Origin: Oscillospiraceae bacterium
GTDB taxonomy: Bacteria > Bacillota > Clostridia > Oscillospirales > Acutalibacteraceae
Reading direction: 5' to 3'
DNA length: 37,869 nucleotides
Assembly (NCBI GenBank): GCA_022508805.1
Contig: JAFLUM010000002.1
Coordinates: forward strand, 179,394 to 217,262
Below are positions 6,247 through 17,765 of this stretch, in pieces. Made by a program: the position numbers and the translations under genes. Below the pieces are notes generated by a model. That model made no database searches. It was not told the DNA's origin and saw only the letters and a list, made by a program, of their open reading frames with translations. The first letter of the stretch is position 1; each line of letters opens with the position of its first letter.

Positions 6247-7773
6247 TTGTTTGCACGGGTAATAAGCTTAGGGCTGTTCGGAATGGATGCATACAAGGTT
6301 ATTGTTGAAGCGGATATTTCCGGCGGACTGCCGAGATTTGATATAGTAGGACTTCCCGACACGGCGGTATCCGAAAGCCGCGAGCGGGTGCGTGCCGCCA
6401 TCAAAAACACAAGCCTTCAGTACCCTGTCAGCAGAATAACCGTAAATCTTGCCCCTGCCCATATTAAAAAAGAGGGACCCCTTTACGATTTGCCTATACT
6501 TATCGCTCTACTTTGCGCAAACGAGCAGTTAAAATGTGATTTAGAGAATACGGCATTTATCGGCGAGCTGTCCCTTGACGGAACGCTTAGAAAGGTCAAC
6601 GGCGTTTTACCGATGGTGCTTTGCGCCAAGAAAAACGGTATAAAGAAAATATTTGTTCCTGCCGAAAACGAGTCTGAGGGCGCAGTGGTAAACGGAATTG
6701 AAGTCTATCCCGTTAAAAATGTTTTACAACTTTTAAATCATCTTACGGGAATAAAGGAAATGCAGCCTGTATCGGCGGAAAGCTATGCAGAATATCATTT
6801 GCCTGATAATATGCCTGATTTTTCGGACGTTCGCGGTCAGGCAGAAGTTAAACGTGCATTGGAAGTTGCCGCCGCCGGCGGACACAATGTGCTTATGGTA
6901 GGTCCTCCCGGCTCGGGAAAAAGTATGCTTGCCAAAAGGTTGCCGTCAATACTGCCTGATATGACCTTTGACGAGTCAATTGAAACTACGAATATTTATT
7001 CCATTGCGGGAGCGCTGCCCAAGGGAATTTCACTTATGAAAGCACGTCCGTTCCGTTCACCGCATCATACGGTATCACCTGCCGGACTTTCGGGAGGCGG
7101 AGCAGTTCCGCGACCCGGTGAGGTATCACTCGCCCACAACGGTGTACTGTTTTTGGACGAGCTGCCCGAATTCACACGTAATACCCTTGAGGTGCTGCGT
7201 CAACCTATCGAGGACGGAATTATCAGCATTTCGAGAGCTGCGGCAAAATTTCAGTATCCCTGCTCGGTTATGGTTGTTTGTGCCATGAACCCCTGCCCCT
7301 GCGGATATTACGGACATCCCACACGGCAATGCACCTGTTCACACGGAGCGGCACAGAGATATTTAAACAGAGTGAGCGGTCCGCTTATTGACCGACTTGA
7401 TATACATATAAACGTACCGCCTGTAGATTTTGAAAATTTGTCGGGATCGGGAAAGGCTGAATCATCGGCGGATATCAAGGCAAGAGTCAATAAAGCCCGT
7501 GCCATTCAGCACAAACGGTTTGAGGGTACGAATATTGCCTGCAATGCCAAAATGGATGCAGCCGCCACAAGAAAATACTGTAAAATGACGGAAAATGCGT
7601 TGTTCATACTGAAAACAGCCTTTGAAAGACTTTCACTTTCGGCAAGAGCCTATGACAAGGTGCTGCGTATTGCAAGAACGATTGCCGATCTTGCTGAGTC
7701 GGAAATTATTGAGACTGAGCATATCACCGAGGCGATACAGTACAGAAGCTTTGACAGAATATTTGAGGAATAA
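6247..7773 (+). CDS. comM: YifB/ComM-family Mg-chelatase-like AAA+ ATPase
   Basis: ComM-type proteins are hexameric AAA+ helicases; in naturally competent bacteria ComM drives branch migration of integrating DNA. The 508-residue product has the N-terminal ChlI-like domain (about residues 20-140), Walker A GPPGSGKSM near residue 220, Walker B VLFLDELPEF and the family's cysteine-bearing stretch MNPCPCGYYGHPTRQC, then the C-terminal lid domain. The start is a TTG at 6247 with a GGGTGGGG ribosome binding site and no better ATG until codon 15, which would cut the conserved N-terminus. It is divergent from pgcA and followed at 32 bases by an unknown membrane protein gene. Competence itself cannot be inferred from this gene alone, since the family is found widely in non-competent Clostridia. 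Confidence 0.93.
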   Translation: MFARVISLGLFGMDAYKVIVEADISGGLPRFDIVGLPDTAVSESRERVRAAIKNTSLQYPVSRITVNLAPAHIKKEGPLYDLPILIALLCANEQLKCDLENTAFIGELSLDGTLRKVNGVLPMVLCAKKNGIKKIFVPAENESEGAVVNGIEVYPVKNVLQLLNHLTGIKEMQPVSAESYAEYHLPDNMPDFSDVRGQAEVKRALEVAAAGGHNVLMVGPPGSGKSMLAKRLPSILPDMTFDESIETTNIYSIAGALPKGISLMKARPFRSPHHTVSPAGLSGGGAVPRPGEVSLAHNGVLFLDELPEFTRNTLEVLRQPIEDGIISISRAAAKFQYPCSVMVVCAMNPCPCGYYGHPTRQCTCSHGAAQRYLNRVSGPLIDRLDIHINVPPVDFENLSGSGKAESSADIKARVNKARAIQHKRFEGTNIACNAKMDAAATRKYCKMTENALFILKTAFERLSLSARAYDKVLRIARTIADLAESEIIETEHITEAIQYRSFDRIFEE

Positions 7774-7805
7774 ATAATAATTTTAATACATAAGGAGAAT
7801 TTTAT

Positions 7806-8669
7806 ATGAAACCGTTTTTAGGTATAGACATTACCGAAAACAAGAAGAATGAACATTTAAACGGTAATGAATTCACCGTATCCATTGCACCGTTGGCAAT
7901 GACAAACGCTCTTGAATCCACCTCGGAAGACGGAATAGAGTTGTTTAAAAAAGCCCAGCTTCCCCTGCCGATACGTATAGGTCATTGGATATGCGGCGCT
8001 ATAAGTGTTCTTATTATAATCGGTCTTACCAATGCTATATTGGATGAAGACGGTATCAGTCTTTCCCAAGCATACAGCAATGTTCCGTGGCTTTTTTGGT
8101 TGGGCGGAATATGTCTGCTTGTTTGGTTAGTGCTTGCCGTCGTAAGCCGTAAAAAAGCGTCGTCGGTCATGAAAAGTGATGAAAGTGAACGTGTTTCATC
8201 TAAATTAAATGCTCTTGCCGACAGTATTTATGCTGAATTGGGAGTTCCTGCCGATGCTGCTGACGTCGATATTCTTTCATTTACCTATAAGCTAAAGAAC
8301 GGTGAGCCGGTTGCCAAAGAACAAGGATTAAATCCCAATGCATACAACAATCCTGAATTCAAAATATTTGTCAGTGACGGTCAACTGTTTTTAGTGGATT
8401 TGGAAAAGAAATATTCCTTCCCCCTTTCAGAGCTTCGTGCCATTCGCACAGTCAAGAAAAATATAGCTATTCCCATTTGGAATAAAGAAACACCCTATAA
8501 TAAGGGAATATATAAGCAATATAAATTAGGTGTCGATCAGTTTGCAAACATCCACGTTAAGCCCTATCATATTCTTGAGTTAGAACACGGCGGCGAAACT
8601 TGGGGCATCTATTTTCCAAACTACGAATTGCCGACCTTTGAGACTCTCACAGGTTTAAAAGCAGAATAA
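7806..8669 (+). CDS. Two-TM membrane protein of unknown function
   Basis: I do not recognise this 287-residue protein. It has a soluble N-terminal segment of about 55 residues, two hydrophobic helices (about residues 60-80 with ISVLIIIGL and 95-115 with WLGGICLLVWLVLAVV), then a soluble C-terminal domain of about 165 residues rich in beta-type sequence. The C-terminal part contains FKIFVSDGQLFLVDLEKKYSFPLSEL, which resembles the strand pattern of bacterial PH-like membrane domains, but this is only an impression. It follows yifB by 32 bases with AAGGAG upstream of its ATG and is ended by a strong terminator, so it is probably cotranscribed with yifB. Confidence 0.8.
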   Translation: MKPFLGIDITENKKNEHLNGNEFTVSIAPLAMTNALESTSEDGIELFKKAQLPLPIRIGHWICGAISVLIIIGLTNAILDEDGISLSQAYSNVPWLFWLGGICLLVWLVLAVVSRKKASSVMKSDESERVSSKLNALADSIYAELGVPADAADVDILSFTYKLKNGEPVAKEQGLNPNAYNNPEFKIFVSDGQLFLVDLEKKYSFPLSELRAIRTVKKNIAIPIWNKETPYNKGIYKQYKLGVDQFANIHVKPYHILELEHGGETWGIYFPNYELPTFETLTGLKAE

Positions 8670-8686
8670 ACAGTTTTACGTATACA

Positions 8687-8719
8687 AAAAGCACTCATCA
8701 AAAAACGGTGAGTGCTTTT
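8687..8719. terminator. Intrinsic terminator between convergent genes
   Basis: AAAAGCACTCA (8687-8697) and TGAGTGCTTTT (8709-8719) form an 11-bp perfect stem with an 11-base loop. The A-run on one side and T-run on the other let it act for both the plus-strand unknown gene and the minus-strand thiT. Confidence 0.9.
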
Positions 8720-8742
8720 ATCTTTTAATTGTCAATATTAAA

Positions 8743-9399
8743 TTATTTTCTGATTTTAGTAATTTGCGGGATATTGCCGATAATGGCGGCGACGATCGTG
8801 GTTGCTATAAGTTCGGGGATCATAAAGAATCCGTTATAAATTATGGAATATATAAGTGAAAGCATTTTACCGCTGTACTTTGTAAGTATTGTTTGTCCCC
8901 AAGCATAGAAGCCTTCCTGTGAGAAGAACCACTCTGCCCATGCTCCGTACAGGATATAACCTGAAATGATGTGAGCGATATATCTCAGCAAAATGACGGT
9001 GAAAGCGCCGAGTGCCAATGAAAGCCAATTCTTTTTAATGACCTTTTTATACATTGAGCCGAGACCGAGAACGGTGAAAGCTACAATGTAATCAAGTACA
9101 AGCATCAAAATGGCTCCTGCAATTCCTAAACCGTCCTGATCCTGCGGTAAAAAAGCCGCTGTAACGGTTTTCATGCCCATCAGCATCTCAATAAGAGAAT
9201 ATGCAAAGCCTGTTATAAGGCCTTTTGCGATGCCGTATTTCCAGCCAACGAGTATGACCGGCAACATACTTACGATAGTTACCTGTCCGCCGAAGGGCAT
9301 TTCGGGAATTATCATTTTGGCGACCAGCTCCAAAACGACAGCAAGCGCTATCATAACAGCGCTTTCGGCAAGCCAATAGAGATCAAGTTTCTTTTTCAT
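8743..9399 (-). CDS. thiT: Thiamine-binding S component of an ECF transporter
   Basis: ThiT is the membrane protein that binds thiamine with high affinity and teams with the shared ECF energising module to import it. The 218-residue product has six hydrophobic segments and the family motif GGQVTIVSMLPVILVGWKYG near residue 37, followed by aromatic residues (WAEWFFSQEGFYAWGQ) that fit the thiamine-binding side. A TPP riboswitch and terminator precede it, which independently supports thiamine as the substrate. No ECF ATPase or T component is in the window, so the shared module must be encoded elsewhere. Confidence 0.95.
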   Translation of the reverse strand: MKKKLDLYWLAESAVMIALAVVLELVAKMIIPEMPFGGQVTIVSMLPVILVGWKYGIAKGLITGFAYSLIEMLMGMKTVTAAFLPQDQDGLGIAGAILMLVLDYIVAFTVLGLGSMYKKVIKKNWLSLALGAFTVILLRYIAHIISGYILYGAWAEWFFSQEGFYAWGQTILTKYSGKMLSLIYSIIYNGFFMIPELIATTIVAAIIGNIPQITKIRK

Positions 9400-9412
9400 A
9401 TGTTTTCCTCCA

Positions 9413-9451
9413 AATAAAAAAATTCAGCCAAGGGAACACCGCAAGGCTGAA
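9413..9451 (-). terminator. Riboswitch-controlled terminator ahead of thiT
   Basis: On the minus strand TTCAGCC (9451-9445) pairs with GGCTGAA (9429-9423) across a 15-base loop and is followed by a T-rich run up to 9413. It lies directly between the TPP aptamer and the thiT ribosome binding site, so ligand binding presumably permits this hairpin and stops transcription. Confidence 0.85.
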
Positions 9452-9455
9452 ACAA

Positions 9456-9542
9456 CTTCCTACGACGGCATTATCCGTATCAGGTTCAATGGTCAGGAGC
9501 GGAACAGCTCCAATCTCAGCCGACTTACCGTCAGCCCCCATA
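9456..9542 (-). ncRNA. TPP (THI-box) riboswitch aptamer
   Basis: Reading the minus strand, the conserved THI-box elements occur in order: a GGGGGCTGACGG opening, CTGAGAT, then the signature TTGAACCTGATACGGATAATGCC and GTAGGAAG close (split here: TGAACCTGAT and GGATAATGCC). The P3 side carries a small extra hairpin (GGAGCTGTTCCGCTCC). Thiamine pyrophosphate binding should switch off the downstream thiT through the terminator hairpin, a standard negative feedback on thiamine uptake. Confidence 0.95.
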
Positions 9543-9559
9543 AATATTTACTTGGCTAT

Positions 9560-11768
<2,209 letters not shown>

Positions 11769-11782
<14 letters not shown>

Positions 11783-12113
11783 CGAAAAAGTCCTTTAAAT
11801 GCTCTTTTTTCACAAGATAAATTCCGTTGCTTTCTTTACAGATCTCCATAAGACAGTCGCGCTCTTCTTCGCTTATTCCCATATCGAGCACGACTATTTT
11901 ACTGTGCAGACTGTCACCGAAAAGATTGAGTTTTATGCGCATGCCGTAAGCTTTTTTTCTGACTCCCACGGTGTCTTGGTCGCAAGGTAAAAATATGTAA
12001 TAATCTCTGTCGCTTTTCGGCAGTAATAATTTTAACATAATCACATAACAAATTGCAACCGTTCCCAAAAGAATAAGACATACAAAAACAGAACCGATAA
12101 ATGCGTTGAACAT
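11769..12113 (-). CDS. Small membrane-anchored protein upstream of recD2, unknown
   Basis: A 114-residue product with one N-terminal hydrophobic helix (about residues 5-30, SVFVCLILLGTVAICYVIML) and a soluble C-terminal domain of about 80 residues containing KIVVLDMGISEEERDCLMEIC. The domain alternates predicted strands and helices and resembles a small alpha/beta fold, but I know no named family. The gene overlaps recD2 by 14 bases and shares its transcript. A function in DNA repair is not implied by the sequence itself. Confidence 0.8.
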
Positions 12114-12177
12114 AATTGGTCACCTCAACACATTATACGGAAAATCCGTGTATTTGTGATTTTGATACATATAAAAA

Positions 12178-12203
12178 ACAGGACTCAAAAAGAGCCCTGT
12201 AAT
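12178..12203 (-). terminator. Intrinsic terminator of RNase P RNA
   Basis: On the minus strand ACAGG-CTC pairs with GAG-CCTGT around a T-rich loop (12200-12178) and continues into six T residues. It begins a few bases after the RNase P RNA 3' end. Confidence 0.85.
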
Positions 12204-12543
12204 CATGAGCGGATCTGTAAGCCGAGTTCTGTCATTTAAGGCAATTATCTATCTGCGGTGTGCGTTGCCGCACATCTGAAGCCATCCTTCGGAGTATCTG
12301 CCCAGCTGACAACTCCTGTCGATGTTGCATCGGGTAGGGTTTGCTCGGCCGCCGCATCTCTGCGGCGCCGGTGAGCTCTTACCTCGCCTTTCCACCCTTA
12401 CCGTTTGGGACAAGCCCTAAACGGCGGTAATTTTCTATGCACTTTCCCTAAGGTCGCCCTCGGCGGCTGTTAGCCGTTACCCTGCTGTGTGATGCTCGGA
12501 CTTTCCTCACAAATTACTTTGCGCAACTGCCCAATCCACTCAT
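12204..12543 (-). ncRNA. rnpB: RNase P RNA (bacterial class A)
   Basis: The catalytic RNA that trims the 5' leader of tRNA precursors. The minus strand shows the universally conserved blocks in order: GAGGAAAGTCCGAGC with the preceding GGGCAGT, then CAGGGTAACGGCTAA, AGGGTGGAAAGGCGAGGTAAGAGC, GCAAACCC, and the closing AACTCGGCTTACAGATCC. The two ends pair as helix P1 (TGAGTGGAT with ATCCGCTCA). Length of about 340 bases is typical, and the internal layout reads as the ancestral class A rather than the Bacillus class B form. It lies 14 bases after the HAD phosphatase stop; I could not settle which promoter drives it. Confidence 0.97.
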
Positions 12544-12557
12544 AATATTAAATTGTT

Positions 12558-13148
12558 TTATGCTATTTCAATGCCGTTCTTTTTGATTTGTATGATTTTG
12601 TCACCGTCAACCAAAAATACGTTTTGTGAAATATCCATAAGCGGCTTATCGCTCATCGAATCGGTATAAAACTCGTCTATCTGCACGTCGCCGTAAACCT
12701 GACTGAATGCTTTTACCTTGTTATCTTTATAGCATATACTTGTTATTGTGCCGTTTATGGGATCAACGTCAGATCCTATATAATGCTTTATGCCTACACG
12801 GTCACAAATGATTTTTAATAAGCATTCGGGACAGGCTGACACGATGATATCTTCTTCATCCTGAATTTTATAATAAAAATCCTTGATTTTTTTCTGATTT
12901 AAATCCCAGAACTTCTCAAACTCACCGAAAATATCATCGACTTTATGGCAATATTCCTTAAGAACTAAGCTGTAATCGTTCATTACCTCGTCCACGGTGA
13001 TTTTTCCGCGTTTATATTTAATGAAGCATTCTAAAAAATTCGGCGCATATTTAAGAAGTCCTTTTGGATCTTTTTTGAAGAAATACAGGAAAAGATCCAT
13101 ACCGCTTTCGCCGTCATAAATAGTGTTGTCAAAATCAAAAACCCGCAT
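12558..13148 (-). CDS. HAD-superfamily phosphatase (HAD-IB, SerB-like)
   Basis: A 196-residue cytoplasmic HAD phosphohydrolase. It opens with the DxDxT/DxDN-type nucleophile motif RVFDFDNTIYDGES (nucleophile Asp5, acid/base Asp7), has a cap region of about 80 residues, then the second motif serine in IIVSACPECL and the metal-binding acidic motif FYTDSMSDKPLM. The arrangement matches the HAD-IB (phosphoserine phosphatase-like) subfamily. The substrate cannot be told from sequence. It lies 14 bases after the TPM-domain gene and immediately before RNase P RNA, as the last protein gene of the long minus-strand run. Confidence 0.85.
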   Translation of the reverse strand: MRVFDFDNTIYDGESGMDLFLYFFKKDPKGLLKYAPNFLECFIKYKRGKITVDEVMNDYSLVLKEYCHKVDDIFGEFEKFWDLNQKKIKDFYYKIQDEEDIIVSACPECLLKIICDRVGIKHYIGSDVDPINGTITSICYKDNKVKAFSQVYGDVQIDEFYTDSMSDKPLMDISQNVFLVDGDKIIQIKKNGIEIA

Positions 13149-13162
13149 AATTACCCTCTTGT

Positions 13163-13948
13163 TTAAAATCCTCTTGAAGAGCCTCCGCCGCCGAAGGAAC
13201 CGCCTCCACCGCCAAAAGAGCCGCCTCCGAAACCTCCGCGTGAACCTCCTCCGAAGGAGCCTCCGCCGAAATGACCTCCGCCGAAAAACGGTCCGACGAA
13301 AACGCGACTTCTGCGCCGTCTGCTGAATAAAATTATCAGAACTATAATTATAATTATTGCCGAAATCAATTCACCGACAGGGTCTTCCAAGTATTCATCA
13401 TCATATACGTATTCATCGGGATAATACGACGATGCGCCCTCTGTCTCAACGCCGTATTCTTCACTGACTACGGAAATTATCGCTTTATACGCTTCGGTAA
13501 GTCCCGTTGAAAAATCATCGTTTGAAAGATACGGGATAGCGTAATTATCAAGAATTCTGCCTGTTTTTCCGTCCGGCAGACACCCCTCTAAGCCGTAACC
13601 GACCTGTACGGTCACTTGCCGCTCAGAGACTGCCAAAAGCAACACGACGCCGTTATTCTTTTCACTGTCGCCCACTCCCCATTCGCTGCCAAGCTCCAGG
13701 GCATAATCCTTAACATTGTAGCCGTCAAGGGTTTCAACAGTCACAACGACGACCTGTGCCGAGGTCTTTATATAAAGCTCGGCTCCCAAGGACATAATTG
13801 TCTCTTCGTCATCACTGTTTATCACGCCTGCAAAGTCATTGACGAAAAATCCATCGGTAGGATCAGGAAAATCCAGTGCCGACACGGTAAAGGAAAAAAT
13901 CAGCGTCAGAACGAGTGATACTGCAAAGATACTTATAAATCTTTTCAT
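13163..13948 (-). CDS. TPM-domain (YgcG-like) membrane protein with glycine-rich tail
   Basis: The 261-residue product has an N-terminal signal-like segment (ISIFAVSLVLTLIFSFTVSA), an external TPM domain (about residues 30-165, starting FPDPTDGFFVNDFAGV and including VVVTVETLDGYNVKDYALEL), one transmembrane helix (about residues 188-207) followed by RRRRSR, and a cytosolic or surface tail made almost only of Gly, Ser and Phe. This is the usual domain order of YgcG-type proteins. TPM-domain proteins commonly sit next to lemA, as here (12-base gap). The family is linked to membrane or photosystem repair in plants; in bacteria the role is unclear. Confidence 0.88.
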   Translation of the reverse strand: MKRFISIFAVSLVLTLIFSFTVSALDFPDPTDGFFVNDFAGVINSDDEETIMSLGAELYIKTSAQVVVVTVETLDGYNVKDYALELGSEWGVGDSEKNNGVVLLLAVSERQVTVQVGYGLEGCLPDGKTGRILDNYAIPYLSNDDFSTGLTEAYKAIISVVSEEYGVETEGASSYYPDEYVYDDEYLEDPVGELISAIIIIIVLIILFSRRRRSRVFVGPFFGGGHFGGGSFGGGSRGGFGGGSFGGGGGSFGGGGSSRGF

Positions 13949-13960
13949 ATTAAGTTAAAA

Positions 13961-14533
13961 TCAATCAAAATTAACTGTCGGAACAGTTTGGGATTCGGCA
14001 CTCGCTTCAAAATAATCCGCCTTTTCAAAGCCGAGCATACCCGCGAAAACAACGGTGGGGAATTTTTGTAAAGCAGTATTATATGTTGTTACCGCATCGT
14101 TATATTTCTTTCGTTCTGTCGAAATGCGGTTTTCAGTACCCGCTAATTCGTCCTGAAGATAAATGAAATTCTCATTTGCTTTAAGGTCGGGATAATTCTC
14201 CACAACTACAAGAAGTCTTGACAGTGCAGATGAATAAGCCTCGTCCGCCTCCGCATATTCTTCGGCATTTGACGCTGAATTCAGCTTTGCACGCGCATCG
14301 GCAAGGGCTGTGTATATCTCTTCTTCATGGGCTGCATAGCCTTTTACGGTATTTACAAGATTCGGAATAAGGTCTGCACGTCTTTGAAGCACGTTTTGTA
14401 TCTGCGCTTCGGTGTTCTGCACTGCCTCACGCTTATCGACAAGTCCGTTATAAGTGGAAATAATTCCGCCGACTATTAAAACTACTACAAGTATGACGGC
14501 ACATACGCCAATAAGTAAACCTTTTTTCTTCAT
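13961..14533 (-). CDS. lemA: LemA family protein
   Basis: A 190-residue membrane-anchored protein with an N-terminal helix (GLLIGVCAVILVVVLIVGGI) and the long helical LemA domain, including the signature VQNTEAQIQNVLQRRADLIPNLVNTVKGYA and the C-terminal YNTALQKFPTVVFAGMLGF. The chosen ATG (14531-14533) has AAGGGGAAG upstream; the longer frame to 14599 lies within the end of galE and is unsupported. LemA and TPM-domain genes are commonly paired and the pair is conserved here. The molecular role is not established. Confidence 0.9.
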   Translation of the reverse strand: MKKKGLLIGVCAVILVVVLIVGGIISTYNGLVDKREAVQNTEAQIQNVLQRRADLIPNLVNTVKGYAAHEEEIYTALADARAKLNSASNAEEYAEADEAYSSALSRLLVVVENYPDLKANENFIYLQDELAGTENRISTERKKYNDAVTTYNTALQKFPTVVFAGMLGFEKADYFEASAESQTVPTVNFD

Positions 14534-14550
14534 AATATCTTCCCCTTCTA

Positions 14551-15564
14551 TTAAAAGCCGTTTGGATTCATACTTTGCCAGCGCCAAGAATCCTCGCACA
14601 TTTCAAGAAGTCCGCGCTCAGCCTTCCATCCAAGCTCATTAAAAGCTTTTGACGCATCTGAATAACAGACATCGAGGTCACCCGGGCGGCGTTCGACAAT
14701 TTTGTATTCAATATGTTGTCCGGATGCCTGCTCAAACGCCTTGACGATATCAAGTACACTGTAGCCATTGCCCGTGCCGAGATTATAAATATGGACATCG
14801 GGTTTCTCATTAACAAGCTGTTCAACCGCCTTGACGTGACCGAGAGCCAAATCGACAACATGGATATAATCCCTTACTCCAGTGCCGTCGGGAGTGTCGT
14901 AATCGTTACCGTAAACGCTCAAATACGGCAACTTGCCTATTGCGACCTGTGTAATATATGGCATTAAATTATTGGGAATTCCGTTGGGATTTTCACCTAT
15001 CCTGCCGCTTTTATGAGCACCGATGGGATTGAAATAGCGAAGAAGGGTCACGCCCCATTCACTGTCCGCCTTATGGAAATCCTCAAGAATAATCTCTATC
15101 ATATACTTCGTTGTACCGTAAGGATTTGTAGTTCCGCCTGTTTTCATATTTTCCCTTAACGGCGAAGTATTATTCGTGCCGTAAACGGTTGCAGATGAGC
15201 TGAAAACGATTTTTTTGCAGCCGAATTCGCGCATTACCTCACAAAGAGCAAGTGTTCCGCCGATGTTATTATCGTAATATTCAAGTGGCTTGCGGCAGCT
15301 CTCGCCCACGGCTTTAAGACCTGCAAAATGGATGCAGGCATCTATTTTATGCTCGTTAAATACACTTCGCATTTTTTCTTTATCGCGGATATCGTAAGGA
15401 TAAAACGCAAAATCCTTGCCTGTAAGCTCACGAACTCTGTCAAGAGATTTTTCGCTGGCGTTATAAAGATTGTCAACTACTACAACGTCATACCCTGCAT
15501 TCAGCAGCTCTACGCAGGTATGTGAGCCGATAAATCCTGCCCCGCCTGTTACTAAAATTTTCAT
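14551..15564 (-). CDS. galE: UDP-glucose 4-epimerase
   Basis: GalE interconverts UDP-glucose and UDP-galactose in the cytoplasm, providing galactose units for surface polysaccharides and allowing galactose use. The 337-residue product has the NAD-binding [11 protein letters not shown] at the N-terminus, the catalytic SSSATVYG and YGTTKYMIE (Tyr-x-x-x-Lys) motifs and the substrate region [16 protein letters not shown]. Length is standard. The start codon overlaps the stop of the upstream SpoIID-domain gene in an ATGA arrangement, with GGAGG 8 nt before the ATG, which shows cotranscription. Its location downstream of two sortases and a peptidoglycan-acting domain gene suggests envelope supply. 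Confidence 0.95.
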   Translation of the reverse strand: MKILVTGGAGFIGSHTCVELLNAGYDVVVVDNLYNASEKSLDRVRELTGKDFAFYPYDIRDKEKMRSVFNEHKIDACIHFAGLKAVGESCRKPLEYYDNNIGGTLALCEVMREFGCKKIVFSSSATVYGTNNTSPLRENMKTGGTTNPYGTTKYMIEIILEDFHKADSEWGVTLLRYFNPIGAHKSGRIGENPNGIPNNLMPYITQVAIGKLPYLSVYGNDYDTPDGTGVRDYIHVVDLALGHVKAVEQLVNEKPDVHIYNLGTGNGYSVLDIVKAFEQASGQHIEYKIVERRPGDLDVCYSDASKAFNELGWKAERGLLEMCEDSWRWQSMNPNGF

Positions 15565-17723
15565 ACATTTGCCTCCTTAGAAAGCGTTGTACCATTGAAA
15601 TAAGTTGAAAGTATTTTGCTGTAATTGGTATTTCTCGAAGCAAGATGGTTTGCTCCTGTCTGACTCATACCGACACCGAAGCCCTTACCGTATGCGGTGA
15701 ATGTAAACTCGCTCGTGGCATCATCATAAAATACGGTAAAGCAGTGTGACGGAAGATTATCCGTGCCGATAACTTTTGTGCAGAAATCGAGTCCTGACAT
15801 TTCTACTCCGCCCACATTCACCTTCGTAACATAGCCGATGCTTGAGGAAACTGCCGCGTCGTGTTCTGCAACGGTTATCCACATAAGAGGCTCATCGCTG
15901 AGATCCAGCGCACTGCTGAAATCGAGCAAAATTCCTTTAAGCTCGCCCAACGAATATGTTTTCTCAAACCTATAGTTTTCGGCTGAAATATCGGGATTGC
16001 CGTTTACCTGAACGCTTTTAAGATAAGGATAGTCCCCTTCAAATACCGAGGATCCGCCTGCGGTTTTATCTGCTGCTATCTGAAAATAAGGTGTTAAGGC
16101 GACCTCACCGTTATATGTAAGATATTCGCCGAAAACCGCCTCAACAGCACTCATAACCTCGTCGTTATATGTATCGCTTAAGGTCACACCGTTTATTTCA
16201 AAATTCGTATCTCTGTATTTAAGGTAAGTATAAATTACAACTGTCTGCGCTTTGATGGCTTCTATATCATAGCCATCGCCCATTTCTGTCATAACAAGTC
16301 TTGCAAGCGCTTCTTTAGCTTCAATATTTTGTCCGTTTATCTTTATTACCAACGGAGCGCCGGTATCCTTCTGCGTCTCAGGTTCTGTTTGGGCACTGCC
16401 TGTGGTGCTCTCGGCAGTGGTGGATTCCGCGTTGAATCGGTTTCTTTCGAGATTAATAAGATCAAGCATCATAAAATCCGACAGTTTCATAGCGGAGGGT
16501 TGTGCCTCAGTCGTCGGCTCAGTAGTGGGGTCGTTTTCCACAGGAGGCGCTGCATCTTCGGTAGTTGGCTCACCGCCGAAAATACTTCTGAGGGTCTGTG
16601 CAAATGCACCGTTCTCACCCTGAACCTTATATACTATTCCAAGGACGGCACATATGACCACAATGGCTCCCAACACACATGCCGACACTATCATCGGTTT
16701 TTTGCCTGTGCTCTTTTTTTCATTTGCTTGAGGAGCCTCTTTAACTCCGTCGCTTATTTCTATACCGATACTTTGGAGTCCCGCCGCTTTTTCTCCGATA
16801 AGCTCTATAAGCTCTATTGCCGCACTTTTTACGAACTCGCTGTCCGTCTCATCATCGGACATATAAAGCTTTCGCACAACGGCAGACTCATCGTTTGCAA
16901 CGGCAATACATAGGTATTTCGTGTCGCCTGCTGTGTAAATATCGCTTATTGATGCTCCGATATTGGCTGCGGAAAGATCAAGACTGACCTTTGCAAGCTG
17001 TGCCGCGTATTCGGTAACGTTTACCTCGCCCTTATCCTCAACGTGAGGGGTAAAAACAAACACGTCGTCAAAATTTTCTACACAGTCGCCGCAGCTTTTT
17101 AATACCTCGGCATTTTCGGTACCGTTAACAGCGGCGAGATAGCCAGACTGAATAAGGATTCGTACAGTTTCCCTGATTTTTTCGGTCTCCTGGGAATATT
17201 CACTTTCCTGCGTACCGTTTTCAGTCGGATCGCCTATGTATTTATTTAAAAAAGGTACCATACCGTTTCTTAAAATAAGGTCAATACGGTCGTTATCGAT
17301 AGGTACAAAAAGCAAATATTGGCTGCCGTTCTCTATTCCAAAACCGGAATAAAGTCCGTCCTTTGAAAGGAATACCTCAGCTGGTTCAGGAAATGACGAA
17401 AATGCCCTTCGCTGCTCGTCCTCCATATCCCTGCTGCTTTCAAGCATATTTAAAACCGACGGATCGTGCTTAATACCTGCACCTAATGCCTCAATAAGAA
17501 TGTTTTTAAATCTCAAGTAGTTCTTTATATCTGATGCGAGCAAAATCAGTTCGTCGTTCTCAAGAGCCGATTGCAGAGCCAAGAAAATACCTTTCATATT
17601 TTCAAAATACTCGAACGATGCATCACTGTCAATATATGACTTTATACTGCTGACGACCCTTGCCTGAAAACGGGTAAAGGGTATACTTTTGTCAACATTA
17701 AGTGCGAGCAATCTTACCTTCAT
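15561..17723 (-). CDS. Membrane-anchored SpoIID/LytB-domain protein with large cytosolic N-terminal region
   Basis: A 720-residue protein of unusual layout. Residues 1 to about 340 are soluble and match nothing I recognise; a hydrophobic helix follows (about 345-370, [20 protein letters not shown]); then a Thr/Glu/Pro-rich linker with repeated TTE/TTA units; then a C-terminal SpoIID/LytB domain (about 455-715). The domain has the glycan-binding start [31 protein letters not shown], which keeps the catalytic-type Glu in MTEMG, and the end motif [18 protein letters not shown]. In SpoIID this domain is a lytic transglycosylase acting on denuded peptidoglycan. The domain should face outside and the N-terminal half inside. 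The gene is between srtB and galE, overlapping galE by 4 bases. It is not SpoIID itself, which is much smaller. Confidence 0.85.
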   Translation of the reverse strand: MKVRLLALNVDKSIPFTRFQARVVSSIKSYIDSDASFEYFENMKGIFLALQSALENDELILLASDIKNYLRFKNILIEALGAGIKHDPSVLNMLESSRDMEDEQRRAFSSFPEPAEVFLSKDGLYSGFGIENGSQYLLFVPIDNDRIDLILRNGMVPFLNKYIGDPTENGTQESEYSQETEKIRETVRILIQSGYLAAVNGTENAEVLKSCGDCVENFDDVFVFTPHVEDKGEVNVTEYAAQLAKVSLDLSAANIGASISDIYTAGDTKYLCIAVANDESAVVRKLYMSDDETDSEFVKSAAIELIELIGEKAAGLQSIGIEISDGVKEAPQANEKKSTGKKPMIVSACVLGAIVVICAVLGIVYKVQGENGAFAQTLRSIFGGEPTTEDAAPPVENDPTTEPTTEAQPSAMKLSDFMMLDLINLERNRFNAESTTAESTTGSAQTEPETQKDTGAPLVIKINGQNIEAKEALARLVMTEMGDGYDIEAIKAQTVVIYTYLKYRDTNFEINGVTLSDTYNDEVMSAVEAVFGEYLTYNGEVALTPYFQIAADKTAGGSSVFEGDYPYLKSVQVNGNPDISAENYRFEKTYSLGELKGILLDFSSALDLSDEPLMWITVAEHDAAVSSSIGYVTKVNVGGVEMSGLDFCTKVIGTDNLPSHCFTVFYDDATSEFTFTAYGKGFGVGMSQTGANHLASRNTNYSKILSTYFNGTTLSKEANV

Positions 17724-17765
17724 AAATTCAAACCTCTCTTCAACACTAATAACCGTTTATAATCC

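Noticed and set aside
6114-6410. N-terminal extension of the phosphoglucomutase to 671 residues
   Set aside because: The extra 99 codons cross the divergent promoters and overlap yifB on the other strand; the GTG at 6113 has a full ribosome binding site.
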